A DNA stretch of 36,664 nt from Paludibacter sp. UBA5753 (GCA_002427615.1 DIFH01000121.1:1-36664), one strand, 5' to 3'. Numbered from the stretch's first letter, positions 16,377 to 25,553 are shown. A program made the numbers and translations. Notes: generated by a model not told the origin, from the sequence alone.

Positions 16377-17300
16377 TTAACGATATTTTCCGCTGTCACA
16401 ATCAGAAAGCATACTGATGTAGCTCTGGTAACGCGATGTGCTTATTTGATGATGGTTAGTTGCTTCCAAAACTGCACAGCCCGGTTCGTGAACATGGGTA
16501 CAATTTGAAAATCTGCATTGTTTCGAAATCGCAAAAATTTCTTTAAAATAGTGACTTATTTCTTCTTTTTCCATATCGATGGTTCCAAAACCTTTTATTC
16601 CGGGAGTGTCGATGACAGCCCCACCATCTTTGAGTTCAAACATTTCCGAAAAGGTGGTGGTATGCATTCCTTTGTTATGATATGATGAAATTTCACCCGT
16701 TTTTGCCATCGAATGCGGTGCAATGCTGTTGATTAAAGTCGATTTCCCAACGCCGGAATTACCCGAAATCAGAGTCGTTTTATCTTTGAAAAAGCTTGTC
16801 AATTCATTCATATTTGTCAGTTTGATGGCCGAAATTTTAAAAACAGGATAATTCAAACTGTTGTACAGGGTTTTTAATGCTTCGAGATAATTATTTTCAT
16901 CTTCGGAATATAAGTCGGTTTTATTGAAAATTAAACAAGCCGGTACACGGTAAGCTTCGGCCGAGGCGAGAAAACGGTCGATGAAAACAGTCGATGTTTC
17001 AGGATAATTGATTGTAACGATTAAAGCAACCAAATCGAGATTGGCGGCCAAAATGTGAGATTGTTTTGATAAGTTCGACGACCGGCGAACGATATAATTC
17101 TTGCGTTCGCAAATATCGGAAATCATGCCAATTCCATCCGCATTCAATTCAATGTTCACGAAGTCGCCCACTGCTATTGGGTTGGTACTGCGTATTGCCT
17201 TTAAACGCAGATTGCCTTTCATCTTGCATTCGATCAAATCGCCGCTATTGGTTTTCACCTGATACCAGCTGCCGGTATTTTTGACAACAAGTCCGATCAT
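16377..17300 (-). CDS. rsgA: Ribosome small-subunit-dependent GTPase A
   Basis: 307 residues with all RsgA parts. There is an N-terminal OB fold (about 1-70), then the circularly permuted GTPase order: NKTD (G4, 126-129), then the P-loop GNSGVGKS (180-187), then DTPG (G3, 231-234). A C-terminal zinc site is formed by C262, C267, H269 and C275. The protein is a late 30S assembly checkpoint that also releases RbfA. MHTTT (212-216) is the conserved switch I segment. Length and motif spacing are normal. No promoter or operon partner is obvious; the next gene upstream on the strand is 353 bases away. Confidence 0.95.
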   Translation of the reverse strand: MIGLVVKNTGSWYQVKTNSGDLIECKMKGNLRLKAIRSTNPIAVGDFVNIELNADGIGMISDICERKNYIVRRSSNLSKQSHILAANLDLVALIVTINYPETSTVFIDRFLASAEAYRVPACLIFNKTDLYSEDENNYLEALKTLYNSLNYPVFKISAIKLTNMNELTSFFKDKTTLISGNSGVGKSTLINSIAPHSMAKTGEISSYHNKGMHTTTFSEMFELKDGGAVIDTPGIKGFGTIDMEKEEISHYFKEIFAISKQCRFSNCTHVHEPGCAVLEATNHHQISTSRYQSYISMLSDCDSGKYR

Positions 17301-17653
17301 TGTTTATTATTTGGTCAATCAGTTAATTGAGATGATAAGGTTGATGAGTTGAATAAATAAATTAAGTTGAATTCGGTTACAGTATTACAGCATATTCGCA
17401 GGTCATCGGATGACTAATCCGACATTAAACAGTGAAAAGGAATTCCAACCGGTCGCTCCGAATTGCTGAAAAATCTGACGAGATACGATGGAATCGGTAT
17501 TCGTGGCAAAAAGTTTCGATGCAAGCAAGATATTCAGGAGTAAGATAAGGTGTTCCAAAATACCGACGGGTGTAGCGTTTAAATATTCAGTCATTCCCGT
17601 CATTGGAAATGACTGAATATTATATTTGTTTGGAATAGTCAAAATGTCAGGAA
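17301..17653. other. Intergenic region downstream of frr
   Basis: About 353 bases. The clear feature is a 13-bp perfect inverted repeat, ATATTCAGTCATT (17583-17595) and AATGACTGAATAT (17608-17620), about 33 bases after the frr stop. A minus-strand frame of 79 codons (17403-17642) covers it, but has no signal, motif or start context I trust, so I do not call it a gene. Confidence 0.55.
17583..17620 (-). terminator. Hairpin downstream of frr
   Basis: 13-bp perfect stem with a 12-base loop lying just after frr on its strand. Only three Ts follow on the minus strand, so it is either a weak terminator or a mRNA 3'-end stabiliser. Confidence 0.5.
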
Positions 17654-18214
17654 TTATACAGTCATAATTTCTTTTTCTTTGGCGACAAGCATATCATCAA
17701 TTTTTTTGATGTATTTATCGTGTATTTTCTGAACGCTTACTTCGGCATCTTTTTCAACATCCTCGGGAAGTCCTTCTTTTTCCATTTTTTTCAAATGTTC
17801 GATGGCTTCACGGCGTGCATTTCGAACCGAAATTTTGGCTTCCTCACCTTCATGTTTCGATTGTTTTGCCAATTGTCGGCGACGTTCTTCGGTCAATGGA
17901 GGAATTCCCAGGCGGATAACTTCCCCATTATTCATAGGCGTGATACCGACATCCGAATTCAGAATGGCTTTTTCAATGACACCAATCAAACCTTTTTCCC
18001 AGGGTTGAATGGTAATGGTTTTGGCATCAGGAGTAGTAATGGTTGCCACATTTGAAAGCGGAACGTGCGAACCGTAATATTCTACTTTTACACCATCCAA
18101 AATGCGTGGATTGGCTTTACCTGCACGAATGTGTGCCAAAGATTCATCCAAAAACAAAAGAGTTGCTTCCATGCTATCTTCAGCCTCAGCCAGAATGGGT
18201 TTTACGTCTTGCAT
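17654..18214 (-). CDS. frr: Ribosome recycling factor
   Basis: 186 residues, the standard RRF length. Diagnostic blocks are FLDESLAHIRAGKANPRILD (22-41), YYGSHVPLSNVATI and the helical RLGIPPLTEERRRQLAKQ (about 101-118). RRF works with EF-G to split the post-termination ribosome. It follows pyrH on the same strand with a 126-base gap, the common pyrH-frr arrangement, and is probably co-transcribed from the pyrH promoter. Confidence 0.97.
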   Translation of the reverse strand: MQDVKPILAEAEDSMEATLLFLDESLAHIRAGKANPRILDGVKVEYYGSHVPLSNVATITTPDAKTITIQPWEKGLIGVIEKAILNSDVGITPMNNGEVIRLGIPPLTEERRRQLAKQSKHEGEEAKISVRNARREAIEHLKKMEKEGLPEDVEKDAEVSVQKIHDKYIKKIDDMLVAKEKEIMTV

Positions 18215-18313
18215 AATTTATTTTCAGTTTAGACTCCTAACCCTTAGGGGGACAAGAGTTTGTTTAATATTTTATTTCATTGTTGGTTAATCGTCTCCGG
18301 TTATGACTTCCTC

Positions 18314-18327
18314 CTCCCCTTGGGGAG
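18314..18327. repeat. Short GC-rich palindrome between pyrH and frr
   Basis: CTCCCC-TT-GGGGAG stands out in the 126-base spacer, and CCC-TTA-GGG lies at about 18239-18247. Related CCC-TTC-GGG and AAGTCCC/GGGACTT hairpins occur around pgi. They look like small REP-type units and may also affect pyrH-frr message balance. Confidence 0.5.
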
Positions 18328-18340
18328 CTTAAAAGAAATC

Positions 18341-19051
18341 TCAATTTCTCACCAAAGTCCCTATTTTTTCGCCCGACATTACTTTTTTCAGGTTTCCGGG
18401 CGTGTCCATGTTGAAAACATATATAGGCATATTGTTTTCTTTGCACATGGTAGTAGCGGTTAAGTCCATCACTTTCAAATTGCGATTGTAAATTTCGTCG
18501 AAAGTAATTTCGTCGAATTTGGTAGCCGCAGGGTCTTTTTCAGGGTCGGCGGTATAAACTCCGTCGACACGTGTACCCTTGAGCATAATATCGGCTTCAA
18601 TTTCGATGGCACGAAGCGACGAACCTGTATCGGTGGTAAAAAACGGATTGCCCGTTCCAGCCGAAAGTATCGCCACTTCCCCATTTTCGAGGATTTGTAG
18701 GGCTTTTTGTTTCGAGTAAAATTCACCAATGGGTTCCATTCTGATGGCAGTTAAAACATGCGATTTTACTCCTGCTGCCTGTAAGGCGGAATTCAACGCC
18801 AGACTGTTGATAACGGTTGCCAGCATGCCCATTTGGTCGCCCTGTACACGGTCGAATCCTTTAGAAGCGCCACTCAGTCCACGGAAAATATTTCCACCGC
18901 CGATAACAATCCCTACTTGTACGCCCATCGCAGAAATTTCAGCAATTTGTTGGGCATATTCTCCCAACCGTTTTTCGTCGATGCCGTATTGTTTTTCGCC
19001 CATAAGCGACTCGCCGCTGAGTTTTAGTAAAATGCGTTTGAATGCTGCCAT
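18341..19051 (-). CDS. pyrH: Uridylate kinase
   Basis: 236 residues of the bacterial UMP kinase (amino-acid-kinase fold). RILLKLSGESLMG (6-18), VGIVIGGGNIFRG (46-58), DQMGMLATVINSLAL and GTGNPFFTTDTGSSLRA (read as TGNPFFTTDT) are typical of the family, as is LKGTRVDGVYTADPEKDP. The enzyme phosphorylates UMP to UDP and is usually a hexamer regulated by GTP and UTP. A good promoter lies at 19104-19136. frr follows. Confidence 0.97.
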   Translation of the reverse strand: MAAFKRILLKLSGESLMGEKQYGIDEKRLGEYAQQIAEISAMGVQVGIVIGGGNIFRGLSGASKGFDRVQGDQMGMLATVINSLALNSALQAAGVKSHVLTAIRMEPIGEFYSKQKALQILENGEVAILSAGTGNPFFTTDTGSSLRAIEIEADIMLKGTRVDGVYTADPEKDPAATKFDEITFDEIYNRNLKVMDLTATTMCKENNMPIYVFNMDTPGNLKKVMSGEKIGTLVRN

Positions 19052-19486
19052 CTTTTAATTTACATTTTATCAATTTACCATTGCATTTGCACTGATTTCT
19101 TAGCAAAAGTAAATAATTTGCTTGTGATGTGCAAAATATTAAAAAAATATTTTTTTTTGATTCAGATTAACCGGAGAGCCAACTTTTTCGACCTTTTTTT
19201 TCAAAAATCTCAGGAATGCTCCAAAATGATTAAAACACACACACGCTGTTATTAATATGGATAAAACGATATTGGTGATTAATCAGGAGATGGCTGCGAT
19301 CACATCCGATACGCCTGCCCCCTGAAATATCCACCTGTAACTGCATCTCTGTAAATTTAGCTTCGATTACTATGAGAGGAAGAATGCTGATAATTGAAAA
19401 ATGGATATGCCAACTATTATACCCACTAAATTGTTAGAAACAATAAAATCCGTATCTTATTGATAGTAGTAAATCAAAAATAAAAG
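19052..19486. other. Gene-free region between divergent pyrH and aldo/keto reductase
   Basis: 435 bases. The left part carries the pyrH promoter. The right part is of normal composition but has only tiny frames (for example 19257-19325, 22 codons, MDKTILVINQ). I recognise no RNA motif; it may be decayed coding sequence. Confidence 0.55.
19104..19136 (-). promoter_or_regulatory. Promoter of pyrH-frr
   Basis: On the minus strand TTTTG (19132-19136), 20 bases, then TACTTTTG (19104-19111): a near-perfect Bacteroidetes promoter, 53 bases before the pyrH ATG. Confidence 0.75.
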
Positions 19487-20425
19487 ATGAAATACTTATT
19501 CTTTAGCAATGGAGACAAGTTGCCCCTGATCGGTCTCGGCACCTGGTTGTCAAAACCGAACGAAGTTTATACTGCCGTAATTGAAGCTATCAAAGCAGGT
19601 TACAGACACATCGACTGTGCATATATTTACGGCAATGAAAAAGAAATTGGGAATGCGTTGCAGTTCTCATTTTCCACCGGACTTGTACAGCGGGAGGAAA
19701 TGTTTATCACTTCCAAATTGTGGAACAGCGATCATGCCCCCGAGCGTGTCGAACCGGCAATTCGTACGACTTTGAATAATTTGCAACTCGACTATCTCGA
19801 TTTGTATCTGATGCACTGGCCATTGGCTTTTAAACCGGGTCATGAGCAAGCCAAAAGTGTTAACGATCTGGCTTCGCTCGACGAAATTCCACTGGAAACA
19901 ACCTGGAAAAAAATGGAAGAACTAAAAAACGCAGGTTTGATTCGGCATATCGGAGTGTCAAATTTCAACATTCCTAAATTGAAAAATCTGATCGAAAAGT
20001 CTGAAATTAAGCCTGAAGTGAATCAGGTAGAGTTACATCCTTATTTTCAGCAGGATGCATTGGTTAAATTTTGTCAACAGAATGGTCTCTTAGTAACTGC
20101 ATATTCTCCACTGGGCAGTCGGCACCTGATAAAAAATAATGGCGGCATTATCCTGGATGCTAAAGTGATTGAAATTGCCCGGAAACATAATTGTACCGAA
20201 GCACAGGTCATACTTGCCTGGGGGATGCAACGAGGAACAGCCGTTATCCCGAAATCGGTGAATGCTCAAAGAATCATCGAGAATTTTGGGTCGATAAAAG
20301 TGGAATTGGATGAAAATGATATAAATGAACTCGGCAAACTCGACCGGAATATGCGTATAGCCAAAGGTTTATATGCCGTATTGCCCGGCGGATATTATAC
20401 CTACGAGGGAATTTGGGAAGAGTAA
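19487..20425 (+). CDS. Aldo/keto reductase
   Basis: 312 residues, a complete AKR barrel. The catalytic tetrad is D43, Y48 (IDCAYIYGNE), K77 (FITSKLWN) and H110 (YLMHWP). The NADPH-binding end shows AYSPLGS and VIPKSVNAQRIIENF. The sequence IPLETTWKKMEELKNAGLIRHIGVSNFN (read as GLIRHIGVSNFN) is typical. It resembles aldose/aldehyde reductases of the AKR1-5 groups; the physiological substrate is unknown. It is monocistronic, with a hairpin terminator at about 20459-20505. Its upstream region lacks a clear promoter box. Confidence 0.92.
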   Translation: MKYLFFSNGDKLPLIGLGTWLSKPNEVYTAVIEAIKAGYRHIDCAYIYGNEKEIGNALQFSFSTGLVQREEMFITSKLWNSDHAPERVEPAIRTTLNNLQLDYLDLYLMHWPLAFKPGHEQAKSVNDLASLDEIPLETTWKKMEELKNAGLIRHIGVSNFNIPKLKNLIEKSEIKPEVNQVELHPYFQQDALVKFCQQNGLLVTAYSPLGSRHLIKNNGGIILDAKVIEIARKHNCTEAQVILAWGMQRGTAVIPKSVNAQRIIENFGSIKVELDENDINELGKLDRNMRIAKGLYAVLPGGYYTYEGIWEE

Positions 20426-20458
20426 ATTATTGACAAAAAAAACGTTTGTTTGAATTTG

Positions 20459-20505
20459 ATTGTATTAATCAGAGTAGATTCAATTCAGGTTAATACAATT
20501 TTTTA
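20459..20505 (+). terminator. Terminator of the aldo/keto reductase gene
   Basis: ATTGTATTAA (20459-20468) and TTAATACAAT (20490-20499) are a perfect 10-bp inverted repeat, and a run of Ts follows. Confidence 0.65.
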
Positions 20506-20609
20506 TTGTTATTTCTGTCTCACAACAGATATTTTCTGATTCATAGGTTATTTAATCTAAATTACAGGGGAAGGTTTCCTAAACGTTTATTATTTTCGTT
20601 CTTTTTTTG

Positions 20610-20617
20610 TATTTTTG
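20610..20617 (+). promoter_or_regulatory. Promoter -7 box of lysS
   Basis: TATTTTTG lies 24 bases before the lysS ATG, giving a very short leader. Confidence 0.55.
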
Positions 20618-20641
20618 CACGAATTTGTACATTAAACAATT

Positions 20642-22369
20642 ATGAGCATAGAACTTAGTGAGCAAGAACAGTTCAGACGCCAAAGTCTGACCGAGTTACG
20701 TAATTTGGGCATCGATCCATATCCTGCCGCCCTATATCCAACCGACGCATTTTCAACCGATATAAAATCTGAATTTAAAGACGAAGAAAGCGGGAAACCC
20801 GTTTGCATTGCCGGACGCATCATGAGCCGGCGCATCATGGGAAAAGCCTCTTTCGTAGAATTGCAGGACTCTAAAGGGCGTATTCAGGTGTACGTGAGCC
20901 GCAATGATATCGACACTGAAGCTCAACCCGAAATGTACAATACCGTGTTCAAAAAACTGTTGGATATTGGTGATTTTGTGGGTATCAAAGGATTTGTTTT
21001 CCGTACGCAAACAGGGGAAATCAGTGTTCATGCGCAAGAACTAACCGTTCTGAGTAAAGCGCTTCGTCCGCTGCCCATCGTGAAATACAAAGATGGTGTG
21101 GCTTACGATGCTTTCGAAGATCCGGAACAACGTTATCGCCAACGCTATGTGGATTTGGTGGTGAACGAAGGCGTAAAAGATATTTTCCTCAAACGCACCA
21201 AAGTGTATCAGTCGATGCGCAACTACTTCGAAGCCGAAGGTTATATCGAAGTAGAAACACCTATTTTACAACCTATCCCGGGTGGCGCATCGGCCCGTCC
21301 GTTTAAAACGCACCACAATGCACTGGATATTCCGCTGTATATGCGTATTGCCGACGAGTTGTACCTGAAACGTCTGATCGTGGGCGGATTCGAAGGCGTG
21401 TACGAATTCTCCAAAAACTTCCGCAACGAAGGCATGGATCGTACCCACAACCCTGAATTTACTGTGATGGAAATTTATGTAGCTTACAAAGACTACAACT
21501 GGATGATGGAATTCACCGAAAATATGATTGAAAAAATCTGCCGCGACGTGAACGGTACTAACGAAATTAAAGTGGGTGATAACATTATCAGCTTTAAAAC
21601 GCCGTTTAAACGTATCAGCATGATAGATTCTATCAAAGAATTTACAGGCATCGATATGAATGGTATGGACGACGTTCAACTACGCGAAGTGTGTAAAAAA
21701 CTGCATATCGAAACCGACGAAACCATGGGGAAAGGCAAACTGATTGACGAGATATTTGGCGAAAAGTGCGAAGGAAATTATATCCAGCCCACTTTTATCA
21801 CCGATTATCCACGTGAAATGTCGCCACTTTGCAAGCGTCACCGCGACAATCCCGAACTGACCGAACGCTTCGAATTGATGGTGAACGGAAAAGAGTTGGC
21901 TAATGCTTATTCGGAGTTGAATGACCCAATTGACCAGCTTGGACGCTTTCAGGAACAACTGAAACTAAGCGAAAAGGGAGACGACGAAGCCATGTTTATC
22001 GATATGGACTTTGTACGCGCACTAGAATACGGTATGCCTCCAACATCCGGAATGGGAATCGGCATGGATCGCCTCGTGATGTTGATGACCGGTCAGATGT
22101 CTATTCAGGAAGTGCTTTTCTTCCCACAAATGAGACCGGAAAAAACAGCTAAAAAAGATGGACCAGAGAAATTTATGGCGTTGGGAATTCCCAAAGCATG
22201 GGTTGAAGTGGTTCAGAAAGCCGGCATTACCATGGTGGCCGATTTGAAAGGAATGAATCCGAATAAATTCCATCAGGACATTTGCAGTATTAATAAGAAA
22301 AATAAATTAGAGTTGACAAATCCGTCGAAAGAGGAAGTGGCGGCGTGGATAGCAGCAACAGAAAAATAA
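20642..22369 (+). CDS. lysS: Lysyl-tRNA synthetase (class II)
   Basis: 575 residues. An N-terminal OB anticodon-binding domain (GRIMSRRIMGKASFVELQD, about 58-76) is followed by the class II core with motif 2 FRNEGMDRTHNPEFT (260-274) and motif 3 GMGIGMDRLVMLMTG (about 468-482). It is about 70 residues longer than E. coli LysS: after motif 3 and EVLFFPQMRPE comes a C-terminal extension (about 505-575) with LGIPKAWVEVVQKAGI, which looks helical and helix-hairpin-helix-like, as I recall from other Bacteroidetes LysS proteins. Charges tRNA-Lys. gpsA follows after 70 bases, perhaps in the same operon. Confidence 0.96.
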   Translation: MSIELSEQEQFRRQSLTELRNLGIDPYPAALYPTDAFSTDIKSEFKDEESGKPVCIAGRIMSRRIMGKASFVELQDSKGRIQVYVSRNDIDTEAQPEMYNTVFKKLLDIGDFVGIKGFVFRTQTGEISVHAQELTVLSKALRPLPIVKYKDGVAYDAFEDPEQRYRQRYVDLVVNEGVKDIFLKRTKVYQSMRNYFEAEGYIEVETPILQPIPGGASARPFKTHHNALDIPLYMRIADELYLKRLIVGGFEGVYEFSKNFRNEGMDRTHNPEFTVMEIYVAYKDYNWMMEFTENMIEKICRDVNGTNEIKVGDNIISFKTPFKRISMIDSIKEFTGIDMNGMDDVQLREVCKKLHIETDETMGKGKLIDEIFGEKCEGNYIQPTFITDYPREMSPLCKRHRDNPELTERFELMVNGKELANAYSELNDPIDQLGRFQEQLKLSEKGDDEAMFIDMDFVRALEYGMPPTSGMGIGMDRLVMLMTGQMSIQEVLFFPQMRPEKTAKKDGPEKFMALGIPKAWVEVVQKAGITMVADLKGMNPNKFHQDICSINKKNKLELTNPSKEEVAAWIAATEK

Positions 22370-22439
22370 TTAATCTGTTGATTGAGTTAAATTAGTTTTG
22401 AGCTTAACGTATTTAATCTTGGCTCTAAAATCTGAAAAA

Positions 22440-23435
22440 ATGAACGAAAAAAGCAAAATAGCTATTTTAGGCGGTGGAAGTTGGGCAACTGCAATTGCAA
22501 AAATTGCACTTGTCAATTCCGGCGAAATAAATTGGTACATGCGTCGTCAGGAGCAAATAGATGAGTTTATACGCCTAAGCAAAAATCCATCGTATCTCAC
22601 GGGAGTGAAATTCGATACGGACAGAATTCATTTTACCAGTAATATTAATCATGTTGTGGCTACTTCGGAAATCCTGATATTTGCCACACCATCGCCTTTT
22701 CTGAAACAACACTTAAAAAAATTGCACCGAAAAATCGATCGGAAATTCATTGTTTCTGCTATCAAAGGTATAGTTCCCGACGAAAATATGATTGTTTCGG
22801 ACTACTTTGAACAAGTTTACAAAGTACCCAAAGATAATATTGCTGTGCTTGCCGGTCCTTGTCATGCCGAGGAAGTCGCCCTGGAAAGGCTTTCTTACCT
22901 GACTATTGGTTGCAGTTCGCGCGAAAAGGCTCGTATATTGGCTCAACGCTTTACAACAAGTTTTGTACGTACATCCATCAGCGACGACATTCTCGGGATT
23001 GAATATTCATCCGTAATGAAGAATATTTATTCCATTGCCGCCGGCATTTGTCATGGTTTGAAATATGGCGATAACTTTCAGGCTGTACTCATGTCGAATG
23101 CCATTCAGGAAATCAATCGTTTTTGCAACGCCACCAATCCTTTGCATCGCGATATTAACGAACCGGCTTATTTAGGCGATTTATTGGTAACTGCTTATTC
23201 TAAATTTAGCCGCAATCGACTCTTTGGCACCATGATTGGTAAAGGATATTCCGTAAAAACTGCCCAAATAGAAATGGAAATGATAGCCGAAGGCTATTAT
23301 GCAGCCAAATGTATCCACGAACTAAACGAAAAATATCAGATAAATATGCCCATTGTCGATGCGGTTTACGAGATACTCTATAATCGTTGTTCTCCAACAC
23401 TGGGAATCAGAAAACTGACGGAAAAACTGAAATAA
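22440..23435 (+). CDS. gpsA: Glycerol-3-phosphate dehydrogenase [NAD(P)+]
   Basis: 331 residues from the ATG at 22440 (MNEKSKIAILGGGSWATAIA). An in-frame TTG at 22398 would add 14 residues not typical of the family. The Rossmann motif is GGGSWATA. Further marks are FATPSPFLKQHL, SAIKGIVPDENM, LAGPCHAEEV and, in the C-terminal catalytic domain, EYSSVMKNIYSIAAGICHGL (K of MKN is the catalytic lysine). EPAYLGDLLVTAYSKFSRNR (23161-23220) completes the signature. The enzyme makes sn-glycerol-3-phosphate for phospholipids, the substrate for acyltransferases such as the one at 5987. It sits between lysS and pgi. Confidence 0.95.
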   Translation: MNEKSKIAILGGGSWATAIAKIALVNSGEINWYMRRQEQIDEFIRLSKNPSYLTGVKFDTDRIHFTSNINHVVATSEILIFATPSPFLKQHLKKLHRKIDRKFIVSAIKGIVPDENMIVSDYFEQVYKVPKDNIAVLAGPCHAEEVALERLSYLTIGCSSREKARILAQRFTTSFVRTSISDDILGIEYSSVMKNIYSIAAGICHGLKYGDNFQAVLMSNAIQEINRFCNATNPLHRDINEPAYLGDLLVTAYSKFSRNRLFGTMIGKGYSVKTAQIEMEMIAEGYYAAKCIHELNEKYQINMPIVDAVYEILYNRCSPTLGIRKLTEKLK

Positions 23436-23465
23436 AAGTCCCTTAAATTTCCCAAAAGGGGACTT
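23436..23465 (+). terminator. Hairpin after gpsA
   Basis: AAGTCCC begins directly after the gpsA stop and pairs with GGGACTT at 23459-23465 with one bulge. No T-run follows, so it may be a REP-type hairpin rather than a terminator. Confidence 0.45.
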
Positions 23466-23560
23466 AAAGATTAAATATATGTTTAAATTATCAATATAAA
23501 TCATTAAAAATCATGCTTCAAAATTCTCCCTTCGGGGAATTTACGAGGCTCTATTATTTT

Positions 23561-24904
23561 ATGCAACACATTAAACTTTCTATCGACAAAGCTTTCGGAT
23601 TTGTATCCGAACAGGCAGTAGCAAACTATAAGAATCAGGTGACTGATGCAAATGCTGCGTTACATAACGGAAAAGGAAAAGGAAGCGATTTTCTTGGCTG
23701 GTTGAATTTGCCTACTTCAATCGACGAAGCTCATTTGGCAGATATAGAAAATACGGCAAAAATTCTTCGTGAAAATTGCGAAGTGGTGGTTGTTATCGGA
23801 ATCGGCGGAAGTTATCTTGGCGCAAAGGCGGTGATCGATGCATTGTCCAACAGCTTTGATTGGTTGCAAACCGAACGTAAATCGCCCGTAGTGGTTTATG
23901 CCGGACAAAATATCGGCGAAGATTATCTTTACGAATTACAGGAACTGTTGAAAAATAAAAAATTCGGCATTATTTCTATTTCAAAATCGGGGACAACAAC
24001 CGAACCGGCTTTGGCTTTCCGTTTGCTGAAAACGCAATTGGAAGAACAACAAGGCAAAGAAGCGGCTAAAAAATTGATTGTAGCTGTAACCGATAAAGCT
24101 CGTGGCGCTTTGCGCACTTTGGCAACTCAGGAAGGTTTCAAAACTTATGTAATTGAAGACAATATCGGGGGTCGTTATTCGGTGCTTTCTCCTGTTGGAT
24201 TATTGCCTATCGCCGTTGCGGGATTCGACATTCGTCAATTAGTGGCAGGCGCTGTAACTATGGAAAAACTTTGCGGCGTTGAAACGGCATTCGAAGAAAA
24301 TCCTGCTGCTCAATATGCTGCCTTACGCAATGAATTGTACAAAAGCGGTAAAAAAATAGAAATCCTTGCAAACTTTCATCCGAAATTGCATTATATCGGA
24401 GAATGGTGGAAACAGCTTTACGGCGAAAGTGAAGGAAAAGAAAATAAGGGTATTTTTCCTGCTGCGGTTGACTTTACTACCGATTTGCATTCAATGGGTC
24501 AATGGATTCAGGAAGGCGAACGTAATATATTTGAAACGGTTATTTCGGTGAATGAACCGAATTATACCAAGATTTTCCCCTACGACGAAGCTGATCTCGA
24601 TGGTTTGAACTTTTTGTCAGGAAAACGTGTAGACGAAGTAAACAAAATGGCAGAACTAGGAACTATGATTGCCCACATCGACGGCGGCGTACCTAATCTG
24701 AAAATCGAATTGCCTAAGTTGAATGAATATTACTTGGGCGAATTGCTTTATTTCTTTGAAAAAGCTTGTGGCATCAGCGGTTACGTATTGGGTGTAAATC
24801 CTTTCGATCAACCCGGGGTGGAAGCCTATAAGAAAAATATGTTTGCCCTGCTCGATAAACCCGGTTACGAAGCCGAAACAAAAGCAATTAAAGCGAGGTT
24901 GTAA
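23561..24904 (+). CDS. pgi: Glucose-6-phosphate isomerase
   Basis: 447 residues from the ATG at 23561 (MQHIKLSIDKAFGFV). The ORF could open at 23513, but those 16 codons run over a hairpin (AAATTCTCCC/GGGGAATTT, 23521-23542) and look non-coding. VIGIGGSYLGAKAV, SISKSGTTTEPALAFRLL and the signature GGRYSVLSPVGLLP form the sugar-phosphate binding sites; HSMGQWIQEGERN and VNPFDQPGVEAYKKNMF hold the catalytic Gln/Glu and Lys region. The short length is that of the compact bacterial PGI group. Interconverts glucose-6-phosphate and fructose-6-phosphate in glycolysis. Confidence 0.96.
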   Translation: MQHIKLSIDKAFGFVSEQAVANYKNQVTDANAALHNGKGKGSDFLGWLNLPTSIDEAHLADIENTAKILRENCEVVVVIGIGGSYLGAKAVIDALSNSFDWLQTERKSPVVVYAGQNIGEDYLYELQELLKNKKFGIISISKSGTTTEPALAFRLLKTQLEEQQGKEAAKKLIVAVTDKARGALRTLATQEGFKTYVIEDNIGGRYSVLSPVGLLPIAVAGFDIRQLVAGAVTMEKLCGVETAFEENPAAQYAALRNELYKSGKKIEILANFHPKLHYIGEWWKQLYGESEGKENKGIFPAAVDFTTDLHSMGQWIQEGERNIFETVISVNEPNYTKIFPYDEADLDGLNFLSGKRVDEVNKMAELGTMIAHIDGGVPNLKIELPKLNEYYLGELLYFFEKACGISGYVLGVNPFDQPGVEAYKKNMFALLDKPGYEAETKAIKARL

Positions 24905-24935
24905 TCACTCACTTACAGATCGAACGAAATGAAAA

Positions 24936-24976
24936 CGACTGCTTTCCAGATTGAGGAAAGCAGCCGTAATTTTTTA
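24936..24976 (+). terminator. Terminator of pgi
   Basis: CTGCTTTCC (24939-24947), loop AGATTGA, GGAAAGCAG (24955-24963), extended by CG/CG, then a T-run. Intrinsic terminator between convergent pgi and the lipoprotein gene. Confidence 0.88.
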
Positions 24977-24991
24977 TACGCTCGCCGGTAT

Positions 24992-25525
24992 TTAATCTTC
25001 GGGTTTAGCGGCTATCGGGGTTTTTAAAGTGAATGAAACCGTATTAGTTCCTATGCTTTCCTCAAAATGAGAATTGGATACTGCCGTAAAAACAATTTTA
25101 GCTTCATTGCTTGGCTCTTTGGCAACATATTTAAAGGGAAAATAAAGTGAAGTTGATAATCCTTTCATAAAAAATTTACCCGTGTTGTAATTCGATGTTG
25201 GTAAAAAAATCGAATCCATTGAACTTTTGCTTGGCAAAATAATTTTCGTAACACTGTCGGCGGATTCTTTTAAATAGAAGGCAGTCAAATTGTTTTCGTA
25301 TCCTGTAATGTACATTTGAAACGAAATTGTATCTCCTACTGTTATTGTGTCGAGCCGGTACGAACCTGCTTCATCAGTATAATATATATCAAGTGAGTCG
25401 CCCAAATTATTGGTGGGGAATTTTGCAAAAAATATTTCGGGAACATAGTTTGATTCGCCTTCAAGGTTACATGCTGTGAATGCAATACTTATTATTGCTA
25501 AAAGTAATATAATTTTGGTTTTCAT
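24992..25525 (-). CDS. Hypothetical lipoprotein
   Basis: 177 residues. MKTKIILLLAIISIAFTAC is a lipoprotein signal with Cys19 as the lipidated residue. The mature part is polar and strand-rich (IFFAKFPTNN, DTITVGDTISFQMYI, TNTVSFTLKTP), so probably a small Ig-like or beta-sandwich domain facing the periplasm or the surface. No catalytic motif is visible and I do not recognise a family. A TAATTTTG promoter box lies at 25546-25553 on the minus strand. It appears to be transcribed alone, between pgi and tRNA-Pro. Confidence 0.75.
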   Translation of the reverse strand: MKTKIILLLAIISIAFTACNLEGESNYVPEIFFAKFPTNNLGDSLDIYYTDEAGSYRLDTITVGDTISFQMYITGYENNLTAFYLKESADSVTKIILPSKSSMDSIFLPTSNYNTGKFFMKGLSTSLYFPFKYVAKEPSNEAKIVFTAVSNSHFEESIGTNTVSFTLKTPIAAKPED

Positions 25526-25545
25526 AAAAAGTGTTATTTTCGGTG

Positions 25546-25553
25546 CAAAATTA
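25546..25553 (-). promoter_or_regulatory. Promoter -7 box of the lipoprotein gene
   Basis: TAATTTTG on the minus strand, 21 bases before the ATG at 25525; no clear -33 element. Confidence 0.5.

Noticed and set aside
19257..19325. 22-codon frame MDKTILVINQ...
   Set aside because: No conservation evidence and no promoter or terminator; kept only as a remark on the gap.
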